DNA of 64,000 nucleotides, from positions 124,001 through 188,000 of the forward strand of contig NZ_SJNX01000006.1 in NCBI RefSeq assembly GCF_004331075.1. Direction: 5' to 3'. Positions 46,788-55,371 of this stretch are shown in pieces (positions within the stretch are counted from its first letter, which is position 1; every line of letters starts with the position of its first letter). Under the pieces are notes generated by a model. That model did no database searches. It was not told where the DNA came from and saw only the letters and a list, made by a program, of their open reading frames with translations. The position numbers and the translations under genes were made by a program. This stretch comes from Acinetobacter brisouioides (GTDB lineage Bacteria > Pseudomonadota > Gammaproteobacteria > Pseudomonadales > Moraxellaceae).

Positions 46788-48536
46788 TTAAGTATTCTGT
46801 GAAATTATCCAAGATTTTGCTGAAAAAATAAATTCATAATTCAAAGCCAATAGTATGCTTTGCATATTGAAACTATTACGGTCTTCGGGTAACTGTAACA
46901 AAAGTGGTAACCGTGTCACCCCATTTTCACCATTTGCAAATGCATAGTGGCGTATTTTGGAGTCCATGGCCGAAATTAAATTCTTTGCTTCTAGATAAAC
47001 GCTTTCTTGAGAAGCTTGTTTCTGAATTGCAATGATTTTGAGATAACAGTGATCTCGGATATCAATGATATTCTGTTTTAATTCATTAATTTTAAACTCA
47101 TGGTTTTCAGACTTGTTAAAGAACCGTTTAATAAAACTGGCTTTTTGCGTGTTTTGTGTTTCTCGTTCTAACTGGCGTAGCTGCTGCTGAATATTGCGAG
47201 TTTGCTCAATCGCATCATTAAGCAGTTCTCTAATTTGTTCAGTGGGCGCTAAAACTGCTTGTACATGTTGTTGATAGTGATGTTCATCATAGAAAATCAT
47301 GAAAATCTGTTTCCGGCGCTGTTCTAATAATTTTAAATACGCAATCACACGATATTTGAATAGGCGTGCATGCTGATTGAACTGAAGCATTGGCTCCTGC
47401 GATAAAATTTCCAGTTGATGTAGAAACTCATTCAGTAACCTAAGCATATTGAAATAGCAAAATTCTAATTCATCCGTATGTTGAACGCTTTTTTTTAAAC
47501 CTTTTAGGAAAGGTTCAAAAATATTTACAGACAAATCTTTTTCTAAAACTTCGAGATGCTCTTTCACCAAATGATCGACTGAAAAACTTTGAATATTCAG
47601 AATTTCTTTCAAGTTCGGAATGAGATGCTGTTGATTATATTCATGCAGGGATTCAATCAGTTCCACAATGTGCGGATTCATTTCGCGTTGAATACCAATG
47701 ATTTTGGTCATCAGTTGTTTAAAATTTTCAACATAATCTGGTTGATCAAGCTGTTGTGGATCGAGAACTAGACCACTGATATAAAATCGATCTTCTTTAC
47801 CGAAATTTTCTTCAGTTAAGAAGCGGCGAATTGAATAAGCGGAAACTGAATTATCGTAAGAGCCGCTGAGGACAAAATAATATTGAAAGGTTTTGATAAT
47901 TTCAAAGTTACGAACCTGTTGTTCAGTAATAAAATAATCCTGAAAAATGGCCAGTTTCTGTTCAGCATATTCACTCGGTAAAATTTGGGCAAACCAGTTT
48001 CCCAGAATTTCACTTTTCATGAAGACTTCAAAGATAAAAGTACGAATTTGCTCTCTGTCCAAACCACGATGATTTTCCGAAACGGCAAAATTTAACTGTC
48101 GAATAATTAATGCAGCATCATAGAGAAATGCTTTTTTTATGAGTTGCTGTGCCTGAATATCTTTTTGATTTTCCAGATCTATTTGATTAATTTCACGAAC
48201 AATCGTTTCTAAATAATCTGCAACTTGAAAGTCGGTTTGATAATTCTCTAGATAACTGAAACTGGTATTAATTCTTTGCGCAAGTTCTAATAGCTCTGAA
48301 TTTTGCGTATGAAGAGCAATATCTTTTAAACGAATATAATCTTTAAATTCAAAAGTATGGGTAAGGTAATTCCAATAGATATTCTGAGGTTTTAGGTACT
48401 CATCTTCTATTTTTTGATGCAGTTCTTTAGGTGTGGCAGAGAGTATAGAATCAAGTTGTTGCTGCCAATTTCTATCAAGAATGGGATCAATTTGTTTTAA
48501 CTTTACCCGAAGCTGATAAGGAATATATGTCTGCAT
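46788..48536 (-). CDS. Large protein of unknown function, helical
   Basis: A 582-residue soluble protein without signal peptide or membrane helices. It is highly helical and rich in Gln, Leu, Ile and Tyr; a coiled coil is likely near residues 440-500 (RELLNDAIEQTRNIQQQLRQLERETQ). I recognise no catalytic motif or named domain. It is alone on its strand, with IS debris upstream and the empty region 46137-46787 downstream. A structural or regulatory role is a guess. The codon use is like that of neighbouring genes, so it seems a normal gene. Confidence 0.7.
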   Translation of the reverse strand: MQTYIPYQLRVKLKQIDPILDRNWQQQLDSILSATPKELHQKIEDEYLKPQNIYWNYLTHTFEFKDYIRLKDIALHTQNSELLELAQRINTSFSYLENYQTDFQVADYLETIVREINQIDLENQKDIQAQQLIKKAFLYDAALIIRQLNFAVSENHRGLDREQIRTFIFEVFMKSEILGNWFAQILPSEYAEQKLAIFQDYFITEQQVRNFEIIKTFQYYFVLSGSYDNSVSAYSIRRFLTEENFGKEDRFYISGLVLDPQQLDQPDYVENFKQLMTKIIGIQREMNPHIVELIESLHEYNQQHLIPNLKEILNIQSFSVDHLVKEHLEVLEKDLSVNIFEPFLKGLKKSVQHTDELEFCYFNMLRLLNEFLHQLEILSQEPMLQFNQHARLFKYRVIAYLKLLEQRRKQIFMIFYDEHHYQQHVQAVLAPTEQIRELLNDAIEQTRNIQQQLRQLERETQNTQKASFIKRFFNKSENHEFKINELKQNIIDIRDHCYLKIIAIQKQASQESVYLEAKNLISAMDSKIRHYAFANGENGVTRLPLLLQLPEDRNSFNMQSILLALNYEFIFSAKSWIISQNT

Positions 48537-48699
48537 GGCAATCCAAAGCTCTTAAACTGAATTCAATATTAAAAACGTGTTTAATATCACAAAAATATCC
48601 AATAATTTGTATTTTGCATAGAATTTTATGTGTATAAATTGTATTTTTGCCTAAGAATTTTAGATTAGGTACAACAGCAAATCGTCTGGATATTAAGCG

Positions 48700-48838
48700 T
48701 CTATTTTTGTCAACTCTCCCTATCGGCTTATTGATCAAGAAATATGGTTATGATTCGGAGCATATTTGTGAAGTTGCTCGAAATCACAAGATGATTCCGA
48801 CTATTCAAAGAAAACCTAACAGCAGAAATGATCCTTGA
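48700..48838 (+). pseudogene. IS5-family transposase fragment
   Basis: The frame contains LIKKYGYDSEHICEVARNHKMIPTI and ends at TGA 48836. IS5-type transposases have the equivalent DKGYDSD-IR--AR---MIPVIPRR--S segment. Only this C-proximal piece of about 40 residues is left. Confidence 0.65.
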
Positions 48839-49029
48839 ATTCTAAATCTTTCACGCTTTCATCCATTGTTCAATTTTATACCCATATGATAATCCAATAT
48901 ATATGGTTTAACATATGTGTTGGATATATGGACTATATGTATTTTATCTAGGGAATATGCATGAGCACTCAAGAGATTTATTCAACAGCAACGTCATCGG
49001 ACTCCCATCCCAAAACATTAGTTTTCTGG

Positions 49030-49323
49030 GCTTGCAGTTAATTTTAGTCATCTTTAATTTACGCACAATTTTTTCTGGTTTGGACACGTTAATGCCAAAA
49101 ATTCTGGAAATCGCTGCATTTCAGCTCGGAATTAGCCAGTTTAATCAGCCCCAAAAGATGATTTACCCGATGCTCTGCGTTCTCGTTTATCCTGTATACG
49201 ACGAACTCCGAAATAAGATTCATCGAGTTCAATAATGCCGCTGAATAAAAATATGTGTTCAGATCCAGTTGCAATTTTTTGGTGTAATTTAAATTTAGTT
49301 GAAAGAGTAAGTAAAAAATTCAC
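49030..49323 (-). pseudogene. IS1595-family transposase fragment, frameshifted
   Basis: The minus-strand frame from 49323 reads GIIELDESYFGVRRIQDKRERRASGKSSFG, the first catalytic-Asp region of ISXO2-like/IS1595 transposases. It then stops; a neighbouring frame continues with GLIKLANSELKCSDFQNFW. Both frame and length show decay. Together with the IS5 piece it fills the 48.6-49.3 kb gap. Confidence 0.65.
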
Positions 49324-49470
49324 TTTTATACTGTAAGTGCTTTAATTTATTAAATAAAATAAATGAGTGCGCCTGTAAATTATTATGTAATAGAAATAAG
49401 TAAAATAACTTAACAGATAAAAATATGTTACTATTATTTTAGTATTTACATTAAAGTTTATTAATTTTAT

Positions 49471-49911
49471 ATGAGTAAAAATACCAATCTTGAACTTTGC
49501 CCTATAGCCCGAAGCTTATCAGTACTTGGTGATGCATGGAGCATGTTAATTTTACGTGATGCGCATGTTGGTTTTACACGCTTTGATCAATTTCGTAAAA
49601 GTTTAGGTATTGCACCAACGATGTTAACAAAACGTTTATCTGTTTTAGTTGATGAAGGGCTACTTGAAAAGAGACAATATTCAGAACATCCTCCACGTGA
49701 AGAATATGTATTAACTCAAGCGGGTAAAGACTTTTTACCTGTTTTATTTGTGATTGGCGCTTGGGGACGTAAGTACAAACCTTATGAACACCCAGAGCAA
49801 ATGGTTACATTTCTTGATGCTGAAAAAGGCACTGAAATAGAACCCATTGTGATTGATCAAGTGACTGGTGCGGAAATTGGCACACGTACGATTCGCCAAC
49901 ACACTGAATAA
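49471..49911 (+). CDS. HxlR-family transcriptional regulator
   Basis: A 146-residue winged-helix regulator. The start LELCPIARSLSVLGDAWSMLILRDAHVGFTRFDQF is typical of HxlR/YodB-type proteins, with the N-terminal Cys at position 10 that senses electrophiles or oxidants in several family members. The wing and dimer helix follow (EGLLEKRQYSEHPPREEYVLT). It converges on the Old Yellow Enzyme gene; HxlR regulators often control reductases and oxidoreductases nearby. A regulatory link here is inferred. Confidence 0.85.
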   Translation: MSKNTNLELCPIARSLSVLGDAWSMLILRDAHVGFTRFDQFRKSLGIAPTMLTKRLSVLVDEGLLEKRQYSEHPPREEYVLTQAGKDFLPVLFVIGAWGRKYKPYEHPEQMVTFLDAEKGTEIEPIVIDQVTGAEIGTRTIRQHTE

Positions 49912-50289
49912 AGTTAAAAAGGCACTCAATATGAGTCATGCTGATCAGTTAAGGAGTTTGGTAATAAATCCCTTAACTTTTTAGTTCTTCACAACAGAGT
50001 CTTACATTTTCGAAATCAAATACTTGGAGCTCACCTATTACTTTGGATAAGCCCAAAGTAATCAAAGGCATTGTCATTCGCAAAACTCGCCAAATACCTT
50101 TTATTGATTAATAAATCGCAGAAACTGTACTTTTCCAAAGTAGTCTTTCCTCGAACAGTTGCGGATGACGTTTCCGCGTATCGAATAACATCATGAATTT
50201 AAAAAATAAAATTCCAGTCAATTTCTTAACTGACTGGCATTACTCAATATGAGTGCTCTTTTATGCGGTTTATTTTAATAATCGATTCA
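49912..50289. other. Intergenic region with terminator of the HxlR gene
   Basis: An inverted repeat at 49947-49978 (AGTTAAGG / CCTTAACT) followed by T residues is a likely terminator. The rest holds no gene that I can see; the frame around 50000-50100 may be old coding DNA. Confidence 0.5.
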
Positions 50290-51540
50290 TTATTTTATTC
50301 GAGTCCGCTGCGTCGCATAAGTTCCCCAACCACTACGTAACACCGACTTAATAAATGCCCATAGCCCACTTTCTTTAGGCTTAGGATTATTACCTTTGGC
50401 AATACGATTTAATTGTTGGGTATACCAAAGTACTTCCATAATGCCTAGACGATCAATTTTTTTAATTCCAGTTTTGATTGGCTGAACCGTTTGTTTGCTA
50501 TTCGTTCCAGCTAACAAATATTTTGGGGCATCAGGGTCTATTGCCATAAGTCTCGCAATACCCACCAGATCAAATGAACCAGATTCCAGCGCTTGGTTCA
50601 TACCTTCTACAGTTCTAAAACCACCTGTAACCATTAGTGGGGTTTTTACATGGTTTCTCACTTTTTCTGCAAACTCAATAAAAAATGCTTCGCGTGCAAT
50701 TGTTGAAGGTTTTTGTGGCGCTTTAGCTACACCAGACTCATAAGTCCCACCTGAAATTTCAATCAGATCAATCCTTGCGGCTGCTAACGCTTTAATGACT
50801 TCTAATGAATCTTCTTCCGTAAACCCACCTTTTTGAAAATCTGCCGAGTTGAGCTTAATTGCGATTGGAAAATCTGTGCCGACCTGTTTTCGAATTTCCG
50901 TATAAACTTCCATTAAAAATCGACGACGTTTTTCGGGTGTACCGCCCCACTCGTCATGTCTTAAATTGTGCAATGGTGATAAAAATTGATTAATCAGATA
51001 ACCATGTGCAGCGTGTATCTCAACACCACTGAATCCAGCACTTTTACATATCGCTGCACTACGACCAAACCGCTGAATAATATCTATTATTTCTTCATGA
51101 GTTACTTCATCTGGAGTCGCAAATAAAGATTGCATTTCAGCACCAAATGGCACTGCTGATGCAGAAATATTACGGATGTTTAATCCTTTTGGGGATTGTT
51201 TTCCGGGATGGTTGAGTTGCGCCCACAATTGAGAACCTTGCTCGGTAACGCTTTTCGCCCATTTCTGTAAAATTTCAAAATCACGTTCATCTTCAATCAC
51301 AACATTTCCAGGTTCCCCCAAGGCACGTCGGTCAATCATAATGTTGCCCGTGATAATCATGCCGATTCCTGATGCTGCCCAACGCTGATATAACCGAATA
51401 TGTTTTTCGGTTGGATTATTTGAATAGGTGGCTAACGTTTCACTGGTTGCTGCTTTAGCCAAACGGTTTGGAATCACGACCCCATTCGGTAAAGTTAAAG
51501 CCTGATTCAGAAGATTCGTTTTTAATTGCAGATGAGTCAT
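50290..51540 (-). CDS. NADH:flavin oxidoreductase, Old Yellow Enzyme family
   Basis: A 416-residue FMN enzyme. The TIM-barrel signature includes PNRLAKAATSETLA, the FMN/ligand-binding HAAHGYLINQFLSPLHNLRHDEWGG and the later VTGGFRTVEGMNQ. This motif set is that of the FMN-dependent NADH oxidase/OYE-like group, which reduces activated C=C bonds. It is the last of four minus-strand genes (two alpha/beta hydrolases, SCP2-like, OYE), spaced 9-54 bp. Whether it works with the hydrolases on one substrate is open. Confidence 0.85.
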   Translation of the reverse strand: MTHLQLKTNLLNQALTLPNGVVIPNRLAKAATSETLATYSNNPTEKHIRLYQRWAASGIGMIITGNIMIDRRALGEPGNVVIEDERDFEILQKWAKSVTEQGSQLWAQLNHPGKQSPKGLNIRNISASAVPFGAEMQSLFATPDEVTHEEIIDIIQRFGRSAAICKSAGFSGVEIHAAHGYLINQFLSPLHNLRHDEWGGTPEKRRRFLMEVYTEIRKQVGTDFPIAIKLNSADFQKGGFTEEDSLEVIKALAAARIDLIEISGGTYESGVAKAPQKPSTIAREAFFIEFAEKVRNHVKTPLMVTGGFRTVEGMNQALESGSFDLVGIARLMAIDPDAPKYLLAGTNSKQTVQPIKTGIKKIDRLGIMEVLWYTQQLNRIAKGNNPKPKESGLWAFIKSVLRSGWGTYATQRTRIK

Positions 51541-51549
51541 GGGCTTCTC

Positions 51550-51936
51550 TCACACAGTTAAAGATAATTTAGGATGAGGCTGAATAAAGTCCACTAAAAT
51601 TTGAAACCACATCACATCAACAAAATTTCCAGTAATCACAATATCCTGTGTTCTCAGTGCAGTTAAAAACGTATTGATACTGTCTTTAGCAGACAACACC
51701 GTAAAACCTTTACTGCCTGTCTTAAAGATAAAGGAAAAACTTGGTGATTTGGTTTTGCCTGCATGAGAATTAATCTTGCCATTCTTGACTTCAAAATAAC
51801 GCCCTTCTCCACTTACAGTTTGAATTTGGAACGTGACATTTTTATCTTTTACAAACGCAGCGCATTTCGGATTTGTTTTCACCGCCCGTTGTAACATCTT
51901 GGTCAGCATCCACAGTAATAACTTAAATTTCATCAT
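51550..51936 (-). CDS. SCP2-like sterol-carrier domain protein
   Basis: A 128-residue single-domain protein. The pattern VTFQIQTVSGEGRYFEVKNGKINSHAGKTKSPSFSF, with a later strand of hydrophobic residues (FTVLSAKDSINTFLTAL), recalls the SCP2 lipid-binding fold. The family assignment is by fold impression, not by a motif. It lies 9 bp before the OYE gene and probably shares its transcript. It may carry or bind a hydrophobic compound. Confidence 0.55.
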   Translation of the reverse strand: MMKFKLLLWMLTKMLQRAVKTNPKCAAFVKDKNVTFQIQTVSGEGRYFEVKNGKINSHAGKTKSPSFSFIFKTGSKGFTVLSAKDSINTFLTALRTQDIVITGNFVDVMWFQILVDFIQPHPKLSLTV

Positions 51937-51990
51937 TTTATTTCCCAGTTTATCTATATATAAATCAGACGCTTTAGGCAGCCTTATGGA

Positions 51991-52854
51991 TTACTCATCA
52001 AGAAACTGTATTGCATGCTTAACAAAACGTTCAGGATATTGAAACTGCGCAGCATGTCCTGCATCGGGATAAATAAATAGTTGTGCATTGGGAATATTGA
52101 GTGCCATGTGATAAGCATTGATGGTCGGAATCATTACATCATCCACACCATTGAGAATAAACGTCGGCTGTTTAATTTCACGTAAATGTGCAAATGGATC
52201 TTGTTCATCAAGCTTCGGTAAAAAATGCAGATTGGCTTCCATCTGAGCTTGCATCACATCAACCGAACTTGCTGGATCTTGATCTTTACGCTGATGTCGA
52301 CGTTGCCAAAATTCATGACCTGCTTGAATCGCGGCTTCTGATCGACCAAAAAATAAAAATAGAAAATCTTCTTCAGAAGGCACAACACTGGTTGCATGCT
52401 TCAATACCGAAGCAAGTACATCAGGATCATCACCACGTGGTTTTCCACCTCTTGGCCCTGTACCCAAAAGCATCAATTTTCTGATCAATTCAGGGTGACG
52501 ACGAGCCAAATCCTGTGCTTGAAATCCTCCCAGTGAAAACCCGAGTAGATCTACCTGGTTTAAACCCAATGCACGAATTACACAAGCTGCATCATCAGCC
52601 ATTTCTTCTATGCGGGTGCGAGGTTGACCTGTGGATGAAGCAACGCCGCGACCATTAAACAAAATGACTTCTCGCCCTGCCGCTAATCCATCAGTAATTA
52701 ATGGATCCCAGTTGTCTAAGCCACCGCGGAAATGTTGCAGAAAAAATAAAGGCGGTTGTTGCGCGTCTGGATTACCCCAGCGACGATAAGCAAACTTTGC
52801 TCCATCTATTTCTATAAATTGTGTTTCAGCGGTTTGATGTGTAATCGCGTTCAT
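51991..52854 (-). CDS. Alpha/beta hydrolase
   Basis: A 287-residue cytosolic alpha/beta hydrolase. The nucleophile elbow is GFSLGG (S107), and the catalytic His is in DAGHAAQFQYPERF near residue 268, with the acid in NGVDDVM. It is a close relative of the next gene (shared GLDNWDP/VLDNWDP, NGRGVASSTG, YPDAGH), so they arose by duplication, but it lacks a signal peptide. Substrates might be lactones, esters or peroxides. It lies in the four-gene minus-strand group. Confidence 0.83.
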   Translation of the reverse strand: MNAITHQTAETQFIEIDGAKFAYRRWGNPDAQQPPLFFLQHFRGGLDNWDPLITDGLAAGREVILFNGRGVASSTGQPRTRIEEMADDAACVIRALGLNQVDLLGFSLGGFQAQDLARRHPELIRKLMLLGTGPRGGKPRGDDPDVLASVLKHATSVVPSEEDFLFLFFGRSEAAIQAGHEFWQRRHQRKDQDPASSVDVMQAQMEANLHFLPKLDEQDPFAHLREIKQPTFILNGVDDVMIPTINAYHMALNIPNAQLFIYPDAGHAAQFQYPERFVKHAIQFLDE

Positions 52855-52895
52855 CTTGATTGTCCTAATTTTTAAATATTTGGTTGGGTCTAATT

Positions 52896-53852
52896 TTATT
52901 TAGCTAAAAAAGTGAGCGATTGTTTGACGAAATCATCATGAAACTGAAAGATTCCACCATGCCCTGCATCGGGATAAATAATGAGTGTGCTATTTGGTAA
53001 GCGTTTGGCTAAATCATAGGTGTTCACTGTTGAAACCATGCGGTCATGATCACCATTCGCAATCAGTACTGGCTGTTGAACCATAGAGAGATCTGCAGGT
53101 TTCTTATTTCCCCATTTTTTTAATGCTTTAAGCTGGGCACGATAAGCGGAAATCGTAATTTCTTTATCTCTATTTTCAGTTCGTTGATGAATACGTTGAA
53201 CGAACTCTTTCGCAGCAGCTTTACCCTGATCTGTACGGGTAAAAAAGAGATAAACTTTAGGATCCTGACCAGTTACCATCCCGCGTACTAAATCCCAATT
53301 AGAAATTCGTCCCACAGTACTGATCCCCACACCACCTGCAGGGCCAGTTCCAGATAGGATCATTTTTCTCACTAAGTTTGGTTTTTTCAACACAATTTCC
53401 TGTGAAATCATGCCGCCCATCGAGAAGCCAAACAAATCGACTCTTTTAAATCCTTTCGCTTCAATAAAAGTAAGTGCATCATCTGCCATTTGCTCAATCG
53501 ATTTTGCAGGTTCACCTGTAGACGCACCAACTCCACGATTATCAAAAATGACAACATGATGTTTCGCTGCAATTCCATCAATTATTCGTGGATCCCAATT
53601 GTCCAATACAGCAGCCAAATGATTGAGAAAAATTACAGGTGTCCCACCATTTTCTTGACCATATTCACGATAGGCAAAGTTAATACCACCTGCTGAGATA
53701 AATTGAGTCGAAACATTTGTCCATTGATATTGCTCTTCTGTCATTACAGTTACTCCTGAATTCTGGGCCATACCTGCTTTTACATCCGCATAAGCTGAAC
53801 TAGTGACAACTAAAATCATTGAAAACAGGCTCTTTTTGAGTAAATTACTCAT
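52896..53852 (-). CDS. Exported alpha/beta hydrolase
   Basis: A 318-residue alpha/beta hydrolase with an N-terminal signal (MSNLLKKSLFSMILVVTSSAYA), so it acts in the periplasm. The nucleophile is in GFSMGG (S144), the acid in NGDHDRM and the His in DAGHGGIFQF. It is a paralogue of the following cytosolic hydrolase, 41 bp downstream. The pair and the SCP2/OYE genes may process one compound first outside and then inside the cell, which is an inference. It is the first gene of the group. Confidence 0.83.
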   Translation of the reverse strand: MSNLLKKSLFSMILVVTSSAYADVKAGMAQNSGVTVMTEEQYQWTNVSTQFISAGGINFAYREYGQENGGTPVIFLNHLAAVLDNWDPRIIDGIAAKHHVVIFDNRGVGASTGEPAKSIEQMADDALTFIEAKGFKRVDLFGFSMGGMISQEIVLKKPNLVRKMILSGTGPAGGVGISTVGRISNWDLVRGMVTGQDPKVYLFFTRTDQGKAAAKEFVQRIHQRTENRDKEITISAYRAQLKALKKWGNKKPADLSMVQQPVLIANGDHDRMVSTVNTYDLAKRLPNSTLIIYPDAGHGGIFQFHDDFVKQSLTFLAK

Positions 53853-54556
53853 GATTTATTTCCTAAAGTACGCTTTTATACCTGAACCATTCACCTTAAG
53901 AATAAGAATCTTAAATGCACTGAATCATTCATATCTTGAGCTGGTCTACACGTCACTTTCGATGACAACAACTTGTCACTATCAAATCAGTATTAACAAT
54001 ACAGGAGTAATGCAAAATAGTCACTATATTTTTAGTAGTGACTATTTATTTTTTACGGGCTTTGTTTGATCCAGACTTAAAAGTTAGAGCTTTCTAAGCT
54101 ACCTAAATTTGAGTTACAACTCGGGTAGGCAGCATAAAAATCTGTATCAGTGGATTTAAAATATTGTATTTAAAGAGAAATATAGCAGGGGGTTTTTAGC
54201 TATAGCAGATACTATTGGGCTATTTTGATCATTTTTCTTTTTAATTAAATTTTATTTAAGCATATTGACTCATTAAAATCTGAGGCGTATATTTTCATTA
54301 ATTTCTTCATCGGAGTATAAATCTTGGACAGTAGCAGTTGTAGTTGTCGATCGACTATCTAAACTGACAAGCCAGTCTAGGGTTACTCCTTTAACTGCCT
54401 TGTCAGATAAAGACAAGGCAGTACATCGTAAAATTCTCACAGGTATCTCAATTCATCTTTCAGATGAATAACCTCTTTTTTTCAATGTGCTTGCCGAATA
54501 CGGTCATTTGATATGCCCGTCACTATTTTATGTTTCACTTCATTCGGAGGTGCAAA
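53853..54556. other. Long upstream region with a strong hairpin
   Basis: No convincing gene is seen. A perfect 11-bp stem at 54393-54421 (ACTGCCTTGTC, loop AGATAAA, GACAAGGCAGT) lies 136 bp before the small gene at 54557 and has no T run, so it may be a leader element rather than a terminator. Confidence 0.45.
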
Positions 54557-54703
54557 ATGTTGCTCGCACATTATATTCAAGATACTCAAGGTAAATTAGT
54601 TCAAATTTGGGAAGAAGCATCTGTTTCTAAACCAACTGAACCTTCAGTTACTTCTGTTAAAACAACTCTTAGAGTTATTCGTAAAAAATCTATAGCCTCT
54701 TAA
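54557..54703 (+). CDS. Small protein, 48 residues
   Basis: ATG 54557 follows a strong ribosome-binding site (CGGAGG, 6-7 bp upstream) and encodes MLLAHYIQDTQGKLVQIWEE...VIRKKSIAS, ending at TAA. The composition is normal for coding DNA, with a basic C-terminus. I recognise no family. It might be a leader peptide for a gene now lost or a free small protein. A hairpin near 54733-54757 (CCGATTA... / ...TAATCGG) follows it as a possible terminator. Confidence 0.6.
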   Translation: MLLAHYIQDTQGKLVQIWEEASVSKPTEPSVTSVKTTLRVIRKKSIAS

Positions 54704-54798
54704 AACATCATTATTTATATTACTCATTAAGTAAGCCGATTAAGGTAAAACCCTAATCGGTTTGCCATATTCAAATTTTTAAATATCAAAGGAAGTCA

Positions 54799-54972
54799 TG
54801 ATGAATCAGGTTGTAGCAAAATCTGAAATTCATGAATTTTCATCTCAAATAGATACTGTACCTGATCAAGCCCATAAAGGTGATATTTATAGAACTTTGG
54901 AGCTTCTATCCTTGCCGATAAAGGCTATCAAGAAATTTATACGCTGTATTCAAATAGTCTACTGCCCTTAAA
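54799..54972 (+). pseudogene. 5' part of an unknown gene, fused into a transposase remnant
   Basis: After AAAGGAAG a frame from ATG 54799/54802 reads MNQVVAKSEIHEFSSQIDTVPDQAHKGDIYRTLELL. From about 54910 the DNA is transposase sequence in another frame, so the frame soon stops at 54970. The first 35 codons have a good ribosome-binding site and probably belong to a gene whose 3' part was replaced by the insertion. Confidence 0.5.
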
Positions 54973-55181
54973 AGTAAAAAGACGCAGCAGATTAGATCCT
55001 GAGCTAAAAATCTACAATCAAGAGATCAATAAAAGAAGCTTTGGAATTGAGCATGCATTTGGCAGTTTGAAAACCTTCAAAATCCTTGCTAGGCGTTCGT
55101 TATCGAAATCGAGCGAAAAGATTGGGTTTGAGATTCAATTTAATGGCGGGAATCTACAATATAGAACTGAGTAAAAAATGA
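54913..55181 (+). pseudogene. IS5-family (DDE_4-like) transposase C-terminal remnant
   Basis: The frame reads ADKGYQEIYTLYSNSLLPLK...LDPELKIYNQEINKRSFGIEHAFGSLKTFKIL. At about 55089 it shifts by one base to LGVRYRNRAKRLGLRFNLMAGIYNIELSKK and a stop at 55179-55181. DKGYQG and E-H-FGSLK are typical of IS5-group transposases. Only the C-terminal third is present. Confidence 0.75.
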
Positions 55182-55371
55182 TTGATGAAAGTGTTCTCTT
55201 ATATATTTTATAGGGAGTGTATTTTTTTAAGTGTAAGTAAAAATAATAAATTAATTCGCCCCACTTAGGTGTAAATTGATGAATGAACAACCTTTAAGCT
55301 TTTAACCAGCCGTTTTTATTGTAGATTAACGCGGGTGTCGGCATCCAGTGATGGACTATTGATGCCACTGG

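Noticed and set aside
54393..54421. Hairpin considered as a riboswitch
   Set aside because: A single simple stem without conserved loop or junction elements; no known riboswitch class recognised, so it is only noted as a leader element.
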